A DNA stretch of 33,921 nucleotides, taken from NCBI GenBank assembly GCA_021792595.1, contig JAJYUI010000006.1, positions 1 to 33,921 of the forward strand. The letters run 5' to 3'. Shown here one piece after another: positions 7,127-14,535 of the stretch (within the stretch, counting starts at the first letter, position 1; the number at the start of each line of letters is the position of its first letter). The notes beneath the pieces are model-generated. The model made no database searches and was not told the DNA's origin. It was given only the letters and a program-made list of their open reading frames with translations. This DNA comes from Thermoplasmata archaeon. Its GTDB lineage: Archaea; Thermoplasmatota; Thermoplasmata; Thermoplasmatales; Thermoplasmataceae. The position numbers were made by a program, and so were the translations under genes.

Positions 7127-7744
7127 CTAATTTCCACCGCTCTCCCTGATTTCCTTCAGGGCTTCCCTGTCCCTGCAGTACAGGTAAGGGGCAAGATCGA
7201 GAGATACAGGCGATTTTCCAAGCTTGTGACGGTAAACATTCCTCAGGTTCTTGTCAACTTCCTCACAGTACCCCTTCCATGTAACACCCTGTGAAATCAC
7301 GTATTCCTTCTCGATATGGGTTGCCACCTCATGTGCGTAGGGATACTCATACCCATTATCCGACATCCATTTCTCCGGAAGTTCATGGTGAAAACCGATG
7401 GATTTCCTTGCATCCACCTGTTTCCCCTCGACTTCCAGCATAGAGGGGAAGTGCTCGTCAAGATAAATCGTCTTTCCGTCTATGGAATATCCCCCCGTGT
7501 ATTTTATGTCATAATCATGGCTCAGGACTACTTCCTGTGCATTTCTCGCTTCTTCAACTTCTATGCGGAGGTTGTTGATGGATATACTGGACCCGTCAGA
7601 CTCTAGCCTGGTTCCCTTTGTCACCTCTGTTTCAGAAAAGAACTTGATAAATTTCGGGTCTGGAAAACTTATTGCTATGGTTTCGTAAGATTTCTTGCCG
7701 TCTATTTTCCTTACTATGTGTCCTATGACCTCGTAGGAGTCCAT
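7127..7744 (-). CDS. Unknown protein with His/Glu pairs, possibly metal-binding
   Basis: I do not recognise this 205-residue protein with certainty. It is soluble, with no signal or membrane segment. The N-terminal half looks beta-rich (EVIGHIVRKIDG, IKFFSETEVTKG). The centre has IYLDEHFPSML followed by FHHELPEKWMSDNGYEYPYAHEVATHIEKEYV, where HHExxxE and HExxxHxE pairs could hold a metal ion. A similar order (short strand with Asp, His-Glu helix, Tyr, AH-helix) occurs in some phage-borne and putative metallopeptidase-like hypotheticals that I recall, but the link is weak. It lies between the thermosome and taw1 on the same strand, 81 and 70 nt from them. Confidence 0.75.
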   Translation of the reverse strand: MDSYEVIGHIVRKIDGKKSYETIAISFPDPKFIKFFSETEVTKGTRLESDGSSISINNLRIEVEEARNAQEVVLSHDYDIKYTGGYSIDGKTIYLDEHFPSMLEVEGKQVDARKSIGFHHELPEKWMSDNGYEYPYAHEVATHIEKEYVISQGVTWKGYCEEVDKNLRNVYRHKLGKSPVSLDLAPYLYCRDREALKEIRESGGN

Positions 7745-7825
7745 CTGTGTATAAACTGGTCGAGCAGATTAATATTGCCTTTCCAGGAAATCCAGAAGTT
7801 TATCAAAAAATAATGGTGAAGAGGA

Positions 7826-9457
7826 TCACTCCTCTCCGCCTTCTCCGCCTGGCATACCGCCGCTGGGCCCTGACGGGCCCTTTGAGGCTTTGGTGGCTAT
7901 GACATCGTCGATCCTCAGGATCATCACTGCAGCCTCAGTAGCAGACTCAATTGCCTGTTCTCCCACCCTTATCGGCTCTATAACTCCGATTTTCTGCATG
8001 TCCTCAACCTCTCCCGTATACAGGTTGATTCCGGCATACTTGTCTCCGTCGGCGTGTCTCTGCCTGATCTTGATCAGAACGTCTATCGGATCAAGTCCTG
8101 CATTCTCGGAAAGTGCCCTCGGGATCTCCTCGATGGAGTTTGCGAACTTCTCGATTGCAAGCTGTTGCCTGCCGCCGATCTTTGCTGCATACTCCTTGAG
8201 CTTGGTAGAAATCTCGATTGCAGATGATCCGCCGCCCGTAGTAAACTTTCCGTCCTCGATGGCAGCAGCCACCACGTGGATGGAGTCTGTAATTGACCTC
8301 TCGATTTCGTCCACTACGTGTTCTGTTCCTCCACGGATCAGGATGCTGAGTGCCTTGGGGTTCTTGCATCCAGTGACAAATGTCAGGAAGTCGTCGTCGA
8401 TCTTCTTCTGCTCAACTGTTGCAGCGAATCCGAGGTCTCCTGGTGTGAGTTCGTCAATGGATGATACGATTGAGGCTCCTGTCGCCTTGGCCAGTTTCTC
8501 TATATCGCTCTTCTTTACCCTTCTTACCGCATATATTCCTTCCTTGGAGAGGTAATGCTGGGCAAGGTCGTCTATCCCCTTCTGAGTGATCAGGACATTT
8601 GCGCCGATCTTCTTGATGCTCTTGACCATCCCCTTAAGCATTTCCTCTTCCTGCGAAAGGAATTTCTGGATCATGGCTGGGTCGTCGATCCTTATGTTTG
8701 TGTCAAATTCGGGCTTCTTGATCTCCAGGGCAGCGTTAAGAAGTGCGATCTTGGCGTCCTTCACATAATCGCTCATTCCGGGGTGCACTTTCTCCTTGTC
8801 CACGATTATACCATAAATGAGTTCTGTGTCATCTATGTCGCCCCCTTTCTTCTTCACCATCTGGAGGTTATCAAAGTCAACGACATACTTGCCGTCCACC
8901 TTCTCTGCAATGTTCTTGATTGCCTCGTAGGAGATCTCCGATAGCTTTTCCTTGTTGCCTGAGGCGCTCTTGCTGCTCAGGGAAGTTGCGGCCATTTTGG
9001 CAAGCAGGTCCTTGTTCTCGATCTTGACCGGCTTGGCCATGTCATGAAGCACTTTCTTCGCCTGGGCAGATGCCATCCTGTATCCCTCTGCGATCACGGT
9101 TGGGTGCACATTCTGCTTTATCAGGCTCTCTGCTTCTGAGAGAAGAGAACCGGCGATGATCACTGCAGTTGTGGTTCCGTCCCCCACAAAACTGTCCTGT
9201 GTCTTGGAAACTTCCACCAACATCTTGGCTGCAGGATGTTCAACGTCCATTTCCTTCAGTATTGTTACTCCATCGTTCGTGATCACGATGTCTCCCAGTG
9301 AATCCACGAGCATCTTGTCCATTCCTCTGGGACCGAGCGTGGATCTCACAGATGACGATATTGCCTTGGCAGCCTCAATGTTGTTCTGCATTGCATCCCT
9401 GCCTGACTCCCTCTTGGTACCCTCCTTTAATATGAAAACTGGTTGACCACCTATCAT
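7826..9457 (-). CDS. Thermosome subunit (group II chaperonin)
   Basis: This is an ATP-dependent protein-folding ring of the archaeal/CCT type. The 543 residues show [24 protein letters not shown] (61-70), GDGTTTAV (92-99, with the nucleotide-binding Asp), the apical-domain region around residues 200-370 and [11 protein letters not shown] in the second equatorial part. The tail ends in the glycine/methionine-rich GGMPGGEGG typical of archaeal subunits. Many archaea have alpha and beta paralogues; only one is in this window and I cannot tell which. The ATG is about 22-24 nt from a TATA-like stretch, with a 12-bp palindrome between them. A leaderless, heat-regulated transcript is likely. Confidence 0.97.
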   Translation of the reverse strand: MIGGQPVFILKEGTKRESGRDAMQNNIEAAKAISSSVRSTLGPRGMDKMLVDSLGDIVITNDGVTILKEMDVEHPAAKMLVEVSKTQDSFVGDGTTTAVIIAGSLLSEAESLIKQNVHPTVIAEGYRMASAQAKKVLHDMAKPVKIENKDLLAKMAATSLSSKSASGNKEKLSEISYEAIKNIAEKVDGKYVVDFDNLQMVKKKGGDIDDTELIYGIIVDKEKVHPGMSDYVKDAKIALLNAALEIKKPEFDTNIRIDDPAMIQKFLSQEEEMLKGMVKSIKKIGANVLITQKGIDDLAQHYLSKEGIYAVRRVKKSDIEKLAKATGASIVSSIDELTPGDLGFAATVEQKKIDDDFLTFVTGCKNPKALSILIRGGTEHVVDEIERSITDSIHVVAAAIEDGKFTTGGGSSAIEISTKLKEYAAKIGGRQQLAIEKFANSIEEIPRALSENAGLDPIDVLIKIRQRHADGDKYAGINLYTGEVEDMQKIGVIEPIRVGEQAIESATEAAVMILRIDDVIATKASKGPSGPSGGMPGGEGGEE

Positions 9458-9465
9458 GTTGATCG

Positions 9466-9484
9466 TTTTACGTAAAAATAAACT
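9466..9484 (-). promoter_or_regulatory. Thermosome promoter with palindrome TTTTACGTAAAA
   Basis: A perfect 12-bp palindrome (9466-9477) lies between the TATA-like TTTATTTT (complement of about 9475-9482) and the start codon at 9457. A protein bound here would cover the transcription start, so it is a candidate heat-shock or autoregulatory operator. Confidence 0.5.
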
Positions 9485-9979
9485 TCTATATTAGTATTGC
9501 GGGTTATTCGAATTTGGGTACAACCCAGAAATTCTGCACTCTCTACTCCAGAGATGATGAATTTTAAGGGATACAGAAGAGAAGGTTTGAACTCAGTTCC
9601 GGATGCGGAGGGAGATTACCATCAATCAATCGAAGACTTCATCACGACTTGCCTGATGATTCTCGTCCGCAGCTAAAGTTCGCACCTGCTAAGAGCTTGA
9701 TCCATGCCATAACAGGTAATCTGCAGTGAGCCCGGGTAAAGGAACCGTTACATCAGGAAGCGACGTTGTGAAACACTCGGCAGGTTCCAGCACTCTTTCG
9801 CTGTTAGCACCATTGCACCGGCATACAGGTATCTTTTCACAATTCTCATAGTCTCTGTCCATTGATCCCCGGTCACCACCGCCTTCTTGCTTTTGAGAGA
9901 GAACGGATTCTTCCCTGACACGCCATACCAGCCCCAAGTCAAACCATAGAGTGCCCGCAGCATATCTTAATGTGATCTG
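9485..9979. other. Gene-poor region, possible gene remnant
   Basis: Almost 500 nt between the thermosome promoter and the next gene. No frame looks convincingly coding. Reading leftwards, an ATG at 9963 opens a 71-codon frame down to 9748 (starts MLRALYGLTWGWYGVSGKN), and a second minus frame overlaps it down to 9689 and ends in TADYLLWHG. Together they could be a frameshifted remnant or a small unrecognised gene. A 40-codon plus-strand frame at 9554-9676 is equally unsupported. No tRNA, terminator or repeat was seen. Confidence 0.4.
9748..9963 (-). CDS. Doubtful small open reading frame or remnant
   Basis: The 71-residue frame is rich in aromatic residues and has a segment QWTETMRIVKRYLYAGAMVLTAKECW that looks more protein-like than random. 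It has no good ribosome site and no well-placed TATA box. A frameshifted continuation exists in the neighbouring frame. No family is recognised. It may be decayed DNA. Confidence 0.2.
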   Translation of the reverse strand: MLRALYGLTWGWYGVSGKNPFSLKSKKAVVTGDQWTETMRIVKRYLYAGAMVLTAKECWNLPSVSQRRFLM

Positions 9980-10627
9980 CTAAAACTTGTAAGGAGGCAA
10001 TTCAAGCGCCTTCTCGAAATCACTCCTTCCTAGTACCGGATGATTGTCGCAATGAGAAATTATCACCCTCTCGAAAGGAAGTCGGAGCATTGCCCTGAGG
10101 GCGGGCAGTTCCCTTTCATTGTGTGCATAAGAATACCAGACTAGCAACTTTCCCTTCCTTTCCGTAAGTGCATCCCCAAAAACAATGGTCCTGTGTTCCG
10201 GGATCCAGATTGGGGTTTCCATCCTTCCCCTCCCGTCATACAGAGGAACCAGCCCACCGGCCAGTTCCATTCCAGGTAGGATCGGATCGAGTTTAATCTT
10301 TGGAACGTCTTCCGGAAAGAATAGCAACGGACCCATTGGTCTAGCCTTGTACCTTCTGGAAAAAAGGTCAACGTCCCTCACATGATCAGGCATCGTAACA
10401 AGTATACTCGTGGGAGGAGCAGAATCGAGTCTTTCCCATAACCCTATGTTGTCAAGTGTGGGGACGAGTGCGTCTATCACATACCTTTCCTTTCCTGCAG
10501 AGACAAATGTTGAGGTGACGATCTCTGGCCAGTCATCCCCTTCCTGCCAGAATGGATGACGCGCCCTCCATATCCAAAGGCCAGGTGCAATATCAATGAT
10601 TCCAACACCTGAAGTATAGCCAGCCAT
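9980..10627 (-). CDS. Metallo-beta-lactamase-fold-like protein without the metal motif
   Basis: The 215-residue protein has the layout of a beta-lactamase-fold hydrolase: strands GIIDIAPGLWIWRAR and ERYVIDALVP, then ILVTMPDHVRDVDLF where HxHxDH would be, a later FGDALTERKGKLLVWY at the bridging-Asp position, and RVIISHCDNHPVLG at the end. Only scattered His and Asp of the zinc-binding set remain (PDHVRD, GDAL, SHCDNH), so hydrolase activity is doubtful. The family call is by pattern and is moderate. It lies 82 nt after the regulator gene on the same strand and may be co-transcribed with it. The start ATG at 10625-10627 follows a weak promoter-like A/T stretch. Confidence 0.65.
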   Translation of the reverse strand: MAGYTSGVGIIDIAPGLWIWRARHPFWQEGDDWPEIVTSTFVSAGKERYVIDALVPTLDNIGLWERLDSAPPTSILVTMPDHVRDVDLFSRRYKARPMGPLLFFPEDVPKIKLDPILPGMELAGGLVPLYDGRGRMETPIWIPEHRTIVFGDALTERKGKLLVWYSYAHNERELPALRAMLRLPFERVIISHCDNHPVLGRSDFEKALELPPYKF

Positions 10628-10709
10628 AGATGTACAAATAAATGGGCTGCTTTAATAAGTTTTACCGCCAGGGCATTATTCTGTTGATCTGCAGTGTAGT
10701 TTCCAGAAA

Positions 10710-11129
10710 TCAGTGCTCAGGAAAGCCCATCTTTGTAAACCACTCAAATGACGCTTCCACCTCTTTCATCTGGCGGCTGTAATCTTCAGGAGATACATTT
10801 CCGGATACAAGCCTGATATCAAGGGCTTTCTTCTTCTCCTCCATGGTTTCCAGGCCATCCTTCACAAAGTTCCTCATCATAACCCCGATCTCCGAGTAGA
10901 GTTTCTTTCCCAGTTCCGTAAGGCAGAATTCAACCCTTGGCCTGCTGTAGCCAATGAACCACCTCTTTTCCACGACACCGAACTTCACGAGTTCCTTCAC
11001 ATGTTTGTCAACCGCCTGCCTCGTTATGCCAAGCATACCCGCAAGATCGTTGGGAGCCCTGGGATTCCTGAGAATTTCAACGAGTTCGAGTTTTGAGCGG
11101 GAGGTGAGAACGTTGAATGCAGAGAGCAT
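10710..11129 (-). CDS. ArsR/MarR-type winged-helix regulator
   Basis: The 139-residue protein has an N-terminal winged helix: FNVLTSRSKLELVEILRNPRAPNDLAGMLGITRQAVDKHVKELVKFGVVEKRW, with recognition helix around residues 35-48, and a wing ending in RVEFCLTELGKK. A charged helical C-terminal tail (EEKKKALDIR, EDYSRQMKEVEASFEW) probably serves dimerisation. The ATG at 11129 lies about 25 nt from the TATA-like AGTTTATC, giving a leaderless transcript. That TATA touches a perfect inverted repeat (11157-11187), so autoregulation and control of the divergent solenoid gene are likely. No ligand-binding cysteines are seen, so metal sensing is not indicated. Confidence 0.85.
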   Translation of the reverse strand: MLSAFNVLTSRSKLELVEILRNPRAPNDLAGMLGITRQAVDKHVKELVKFGVVEKRWFIGYSRPRVEFCLTELGKKLYSEIGVMMRNFVKDGLETMEEKKKALDIRLVSGNVSPEDYSRQMKEVEASFEWFTKMGFPEH

Positions 11130-11156
11130 GTTTTCAAATGAAATGAATGCAGATAA

Positions 11157-11187
11157 ACTTTCAGGTTGTAGGCATCAACCTGAAAGT
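11157..11187. promoter_or_regulatory. Perfect inverted repeat, probable operator
   Basis: ACTTTCAGGTTG (11157-11168), seven bases TAGGCAT, and CAACCTGAAAGT (11176-11187) form perfect 12-bp arms. It lies 28 nt upstream of the regulator start, abutting that gene's TATA element, and 87 nt upstream of the divergent gene. A winged-helix dimer is the obvious candidate to bind it. Confidence 0.7.
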
Positions 11188-11237
11188 AGCAAAAGTCAAA
11201 CTTAAATTTAATTTATTAAAATAATAAGTGTAAAATA

Positions 11238-11247
11238 AATTTATTAA
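11238..11247 (+). promoter_or_regulatory. TATA region of the solenoid gene
   Basis: The A/T-rich AATTTATTAA sits about 31 nt before the ATG at 11275, giving a leader of only a few bases. No Shine-Dalgarno motif precedes the ATG. Confidence 0.5.
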
Positions 11248-11274
11248 CCGTATCCCGATTGCCTCCTGATAAAC

Positions 11275-12144
11275 ATGGATAGTGAAATGAAGGACAAGTT
11301 GTCAGAAATGGTGAAGAACGGATCCATCGATCAGAATACATTTGATGAAATTCTGGAGAGATGGAATTCTGAGAAAGTTTCAGCCCCAGATGATTCTGGA
11401 AAGAGAGGGGAAAAGAGGTCAAGATCGATTAGGGTCTCCGGATCAAGTCACCTCTCCGATGTCTTTGCAGATGAATTGCACGTATCTGGTTCAGTGCATG
11501 TGGATGGAAACGTTGATTCAAGTGTCATCCGCATTTCCGGTAGCGGCCACTTTGAAGGAGACGTGAAATCAGGGGAGTCAATGGAAGTTTCCGGTGTTGC
11601 AAACGTTAACGGGGATATCAGTGCGAAATCGGTCGCCTCTTCCGGATCGTTGGTTGGGAAATCCATTGTTTGCATGAACCTTGAGAGTTCCGGATCCCTC
11701 AAAGTGACCGAAGGTCTTGTTTCGGACACGGTTGATTCATCGGGATCGCTTGCTTCCAGATCCATAACTGGAAAGGAGATAAGGTCTTCGGGATCCATCA
11801 GAGCCGGTCTTGTTGAAGGATCTGAGATCTACATCTCAGGAATGGTAAAGAGTGACCATGTGAAATGCCGGAGAATCGAAATAGAGGTGGTTGGAGGAAA
11901 GAGCGAAATTGGCACCCTTGAAACAGACGTGTCCGATATAAGGAGGGGTGGGTGGAGATCCCGATCCGATGTCATAACAATTGATGAAGTGAAGTGCACA
12001 AGAGGCTATTTCGAGGGGCTCAGATCAAAGTCGGTTGTCGGGGAGGATCTTGTGTTCTCTGAAGGCTGCAAGATAGAATATGCTGAGGGGAAGACCATAA
12101 AGGAGGAGAAGGGGGCAATGGTGAAGGAGAAGAAGGTCCTCTGA
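11275..12144 (+). CDS. Bactofilin-like beta-solenoid (polymer-forming) protein
   Basis: The 289-residue protein starts with a helical module (MKDKLSEMVKNGSIDQNTFDEILERW) resembling SHOCT-type short helical domains, then a charged linker. Residues about 52-195 contain nine regular repeats with Ser-Gly at residues 55, 71, 88, 106, 123, 139, 156, 172 and 188, that is every 16-18 residues. Hydrophobic residues alternate between them (IRVSGS, LHVSGS, IRISGS, MEVSG). This is the pattern of a beta-solenoid such as bactofilins, which self-assemble into filaments. A second variant segment and a lysine-rich tail follow. There is no signal peptide or membrane helix. The role, perhaps scaffold or envelope support, is inferred. 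It is divergent from the ArsR/MarR-like regulator. Confidence 0.7.
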   Translation: MDSEMKDKLSEMVKNGSIDQNTFDEILERWNSEKVSAPDDSGKRGEKRSRSIRVSGSSHLSDVFADELHVSGSVHVDGNVDSSVIRISGSGHFEGDVKSGESMEVSGVANVNGDISAKSVASSGSLVGKSIVCMNLESSGSLKVTEGLVSDTVDSSGSLASRSITGKEIRSSGSIRAGLVEGSEIYISGMVKSDHVKCRRIEIEVVGGKSEIGTLETDVSDIRRGGWRSRSDVITIDEVKCTRGYFEGLRSKSVVGEDLVFSEGCKIEYAEGKTIKEEKGAMVKEKKVL

Positions 12145-12184
12145 CACCGTTCCACCATGGCATCAGGAATCTACCATGAGACTT

Positions 12185-13366
12185 CTATGAAGCAGCTGCG
12201 GGCGTGTCTGGCTTTGGCTCCTCCATCTCCATGAGCTGCCTTATGACTCGAAGTGCGAACATGGAGAATGGCAGCACAATAATGCCGATCGCAAGGAGCA
12301 CCATATCTATTGGGAAGAATGCTGCCAGCACTGAAAAGACCGCGGCCATAACCGGGGTGGAACCTGCCACAAATATCCTCAGCAGGGCCATGGCTTTTCC
12401 GTAGATTTCCTGCGGTACGATCTTTGTTAGCTTTACAGTCAATGGTGCGTTGATAGTCGGAAGCAGCAATCCAATCCAGAATGCGCAGAATATGTCAATC
12501 AAAGGAATCCTGCTGAGCCCTATTATTATGAGGAGTGGAGAGAAGGCGGTTACCATAAGGGCTATCGAGCGACTCTTGTTGAGACTCCTGATCTTCTGTC
12601 CGACTATGACAGATCCAATTATCATGCCAAGTGGGAAAGCAGCCGAAAATGCCGTGTAATATGCTGGTCCTGCATCCATAACCACGTGGAACAGGCCTGA
12701 GGAGTAGACCTCCAAGGATATGAACAGCCCGTTGATCACGAAACCAAACACGACAAAACCTGCTATCTTTCCAAGAAATCTCAATACCTGGCCAGTCTCT
12801 TTCGCGAGATTTCCTTCGCGATCTATCCGCTTCTCCCTTGCAGGAGCGGCGAGAATCGCTGAAAGAATGGCAAGAGAAAGAAGAATCACGAGAAAATAAT
12901 TCTTGAGGAGTATTATGGAAACGCCACCAATGATTACTCCAGCAAGCGTTGAAACGCCCGTGGCACCCTGGTTGAATGAGGTTGCGGTGTTGTATTGCTC
13001 TGTTGGCACATTCCTCTTTATGATGGTCGAAAAACTGTCCCCCTTGGACGTAAGTCCAGCCGTACATACCGCAACCCCAAGGTATATTCCGCCAAGACCG
13101 AGTCCCAGGAATGGCACGATGAACCCGATCCCAAAGAGAATTGAGGCGACAAAGTTCACCGCCATCGAATTAGAACGGTCAATCAGGTGGCCGATGGGAT
13201 ATGCAAGCGCAAGATCGGCAACCAGGTAGGTTGTAGCGATCATTCCGGCCAGAAACACAGAATTGTAAGTTACTACAACATACCAGAGATAATAGATGAT
13301 GAATACCTGCCAAGAGACAGATGATAAAACCCTGGAAAGAAGAAACCTGTAGAATCTTGCCTCCAT
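12185..13366 (-). CDS. Major facilitator superfamily permease
   Basis: The 393-residue integral membrane protein has about 12 hydrophobic segments in two halves separated by a charged central loop (PAREKRIDREGNLAKETGQ, around residues 170-190). The first inter-helix loop has AYPIGHLIDRSN, the MFS loop-2/3 type motif. A polar proline-rich tail (EEPKPDTPAAAS) ends the protein. MFS proteins carry small solutes by symport or antiport, or drugs by efflux; the substrate is not evident. The ATG at 13364-13366 lies about 27 nt from a TATA element that is shared, in the opposite direction, with the hydrolase gene. It is convergent with the solenoid gene, with a 40-nt gap. Confidence 0.9.
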   Translation of the reverse strand: MEARFYRFLLSRVLSSVSWQVFIIYYLWYVVVTYNSVFLAGMIATTYLVADLALAYPIGHLIDRSNSMAVNFVASILFGIGFIVPFLGLGLGGIYLGVAVCTAGLTSKGDSFSTIIKRNVPTEQYNTATSFNQGATGVSTLAGVIIGGVSIILLKNYFLVILLSLAILSAILAAPAREKRIDREGNLAKETGQVLRFLGKIAGFVVFGFVINGLFISLEVYSSGLFHVVMDAGPAYYTAFSAAFPLGMIIGSVIVGQKIRSLNKSRSIALMVTAFSPLLIIIGLSRIPLIDIFCAFWIGLLLPTINAPLTVKLTKIVPQEIYGKAMALLRIFVAGSTPVMAAVFSVLAAFFPIDMVLLAIGIIVLPFSMFALRVIRQLMEMEEPKPDTPAAAS

Positions 13367-13389
13367 TCCCTACTCCAACCGCACTTCAC

Positions 13390-13398
13390 GTATAAATG
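13390..13398. promoter_or_regulatory. TATA element between divergent MFS and hydrolase genes
   Basis: GTATAAATG reads as TATAAA rightwards and TTTATA leftwards. It is about 27 nt from the MFS start at 13366. Rightwards it would start transcription near 13420, in front of the hydrolase ATG at 13455. Confidence 0.5.
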
Positions 13399-13454
13399 TA
13401 ATGAGTCTGATGGCCTGGAAAGACAAGCTTTTACTCCTTCCAGCAATTATCCGC

Positions 13455-14081
13455 ATGGATCTATCGGTGGAAATAGAGAAACTAGTCGTTGGCCCACTAT
13501 TCACGAACTGTTACATCATTCAATCCGGAAACGACGCAATTGTTGTTGATCCCGGAGGTGATCCATATGTCATTCAGGGTTACATTGCAAGCAGAAAGCT
13601 CAACCCTGTGAAAGTTGTGGCAACCCATTCCCATTTTGATCACGTGCTATCCGCAAAGGCAATCTGTGAAAATTCAGGGTTAAAACTGACGATGCACCGG
13701 AGGGAAGGCCAGATTCTCCAGTCTTCCCTGAAACCTTCCATCATTGGCCTCGGCTATGAGGATGTGCAGCTCCCGGACATTGAGTGGATTGGGAATCAGG
13801 TGGAAGTGAAGTTGGGGGACAGCACGGTATCCCTGCTTGAAACTCCTGGACATACGCCAGGAAGCGTGTCGCTACTTGTGGAAGGGACCCTTCTTTCCGG
13901 AGACACACTCTTCAGGGGTTCCATTGGCAGGACAGACTTTGGGGGAAACTATGCCGAGATCATGACCAGCCTTGGCAAGCTGAAGTCGTATCCTGATGAG
14001 ACGAGAGTACTTCCCGGCCATGGACCGGAGTCAACAATCTACATGGAAAGGAGAACAAACCCGTTTCTCAGGGAGCCCTGA
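13455..14081 (+). CDS. Glyoxalase II-like metallo-beta-lactamase hydrolase
   Basis: The 208-residue protein carries a full binuclear metal site: THSHFDH (H58, H60, D62, H63), H133 in ETPGHTPGS, D150 in LLSGDTLF and H189 in VLPGHG. The segments GPLFTNCYII at the start and FRGSIGRTDFGG near D150 are typical of the short glyoxalase II-like/YcbL group that hydrolyses thioesters such as S-lactoylglutathione analogues. The natural substrate here is unknown, since archaea lack glutathione. An in-frame ATG at 13401 lies only 3 nt from the TATA element and upstream of the expected transcription start, so the ATG at 13455, which matches family starts, is chosen. Confidence 0.92.
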   Translation: MDLSVEIEKLVVGPLFTNCYIIQSGNDAIVVDPGGDPYVIQGYIASRKLNPVKVVATHSHFDHVLSAKAICENSGLKLTMHRREGQILQSSLKPSIIGLGYEDVQLPDIEWIGNQVEVKLGDSTVSLLETPGHTPGSVSLLVEGTLLSGDTLFRGSIGRTDFGGNYAEIMTSLGKLKSYPDETRVLPGHGPESTIYMERRTNPFLREP

Positions 14082-14107
14082 ATTTTCCCACATCTGTTTT
14101 CCCACCC

Positions 14108-14129
14108 CAACCTGAAACAAATCTATATA
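14108..14129 (+). promoter_or_regulatory. Promoter of the DUF1805 gene
   Basis: CTATATAG (14123-14130) lies about 24 nt before the ATG at 14150, a leaderless arrangement. Just upstream, CAACCTGAAA (14108-14117) equals ten bases of one arm of the inverted repeat at 11176-11187, so it may be a half-operator. Confidence 0.45.
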
Positions 14130-14149
14130 GAGGCACCAATTCTGAATCG

Positions 14150-14437
14150 ATGCTCAAGGTTGAGAATGTCGAGATTGAATCGAAGAGTTTTGAATTCATA
14201 CATCTGGAGATGCCTGCTGCGCCGATATTGATACTGAAAGGGAAGAAAGGGTTCGTGATGTGTGGTTACCTCAACATCGACGCGGCTGAGAAGCTTGGGG
14301 ACTTTGCCGTGAGAGCCCCGGGGGTAAGGGACCTTGACACACTGCTTGATGCAGAAGTGGCACAGTGCACTTCCATTGCAAGTTCCGCGGGAGTTGAAAC
14401 TGGCATGAAGGTGAGGGAAATTCTAAGGTTTCTCTGA
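14150..14437 (+). CDS. DUF1805 (YunC-like) small protein
   Basis: The 95-residue protein matches the DUF1805 pattern: LPILILKGKKGFVMCGYLNI-type central strand (PILILKGKKGFVMCGYLN), then AAEKLGDFAVRAPGVRDLDTLLDAEV and GMKVREIL. These proteins are small alpha/beta folds of unknown function found in bacilli and archaea. It is soluble. Starting at the ATG at 14150 makes the transcript leaderless. It is followed after 98 nt by the pyrophosphatase gene, which has its own TATA region. No functional link is evident. Confidence 0.85.
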   Translation: MLKVENVEIESKSFEFIHLEMPAAPILILKGKKGFVMCGYLNIDAAEKLGDFAVRAPGVRDLDTLLDAEVAQCTSIASSAGVETGMKVREILRFL

Positions 14438-14507
14438 GAGGAATCGAAAGATCAGATATGACGGAGATTCCCTGATTTGTTGAGTTGAGGAGACCTCCAG
14501 CAAAAAA

Positions 14508-14520
14508 GATAATATAAATA
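14508..14520 (+). promoter_or_regulatory. TATA region of hppA
   Basis: AGATAATATAAATA runs up to 14520, 16-28 nt before the ATG at 14536. No Shine-Dalgarno motif is present, so translation is probably from a leaderless or nearly leaderless mRNA. Confidence 0.5.
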
Positions 14521-14535
14521 AGTCTATCACCGGCC

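Noticed and set aside
7800-9457. Plus-strand frames opposite the thermosome, up to 221 codons
   Set aside because: They are antisense shadows of a highly conserved gene.
9554-9676. Forty-codon plus-strand frame
   Set aside because: It has no promoter, ribosome site or recognisable peptide.
11157-11187. Reading the inverted repeat as a transcription terminator
   Set aside because: It lies between divergent starts, is A/T-poor downstream and is not followed by a T run, so an operator is more likely.
13401-13454. ATG at 13401 as start of the glyoxalase II-like gene
   Set aside because: It is only 3 nt from the TATA element, upstream of the expected transcription start, and adds residues not found in the family.
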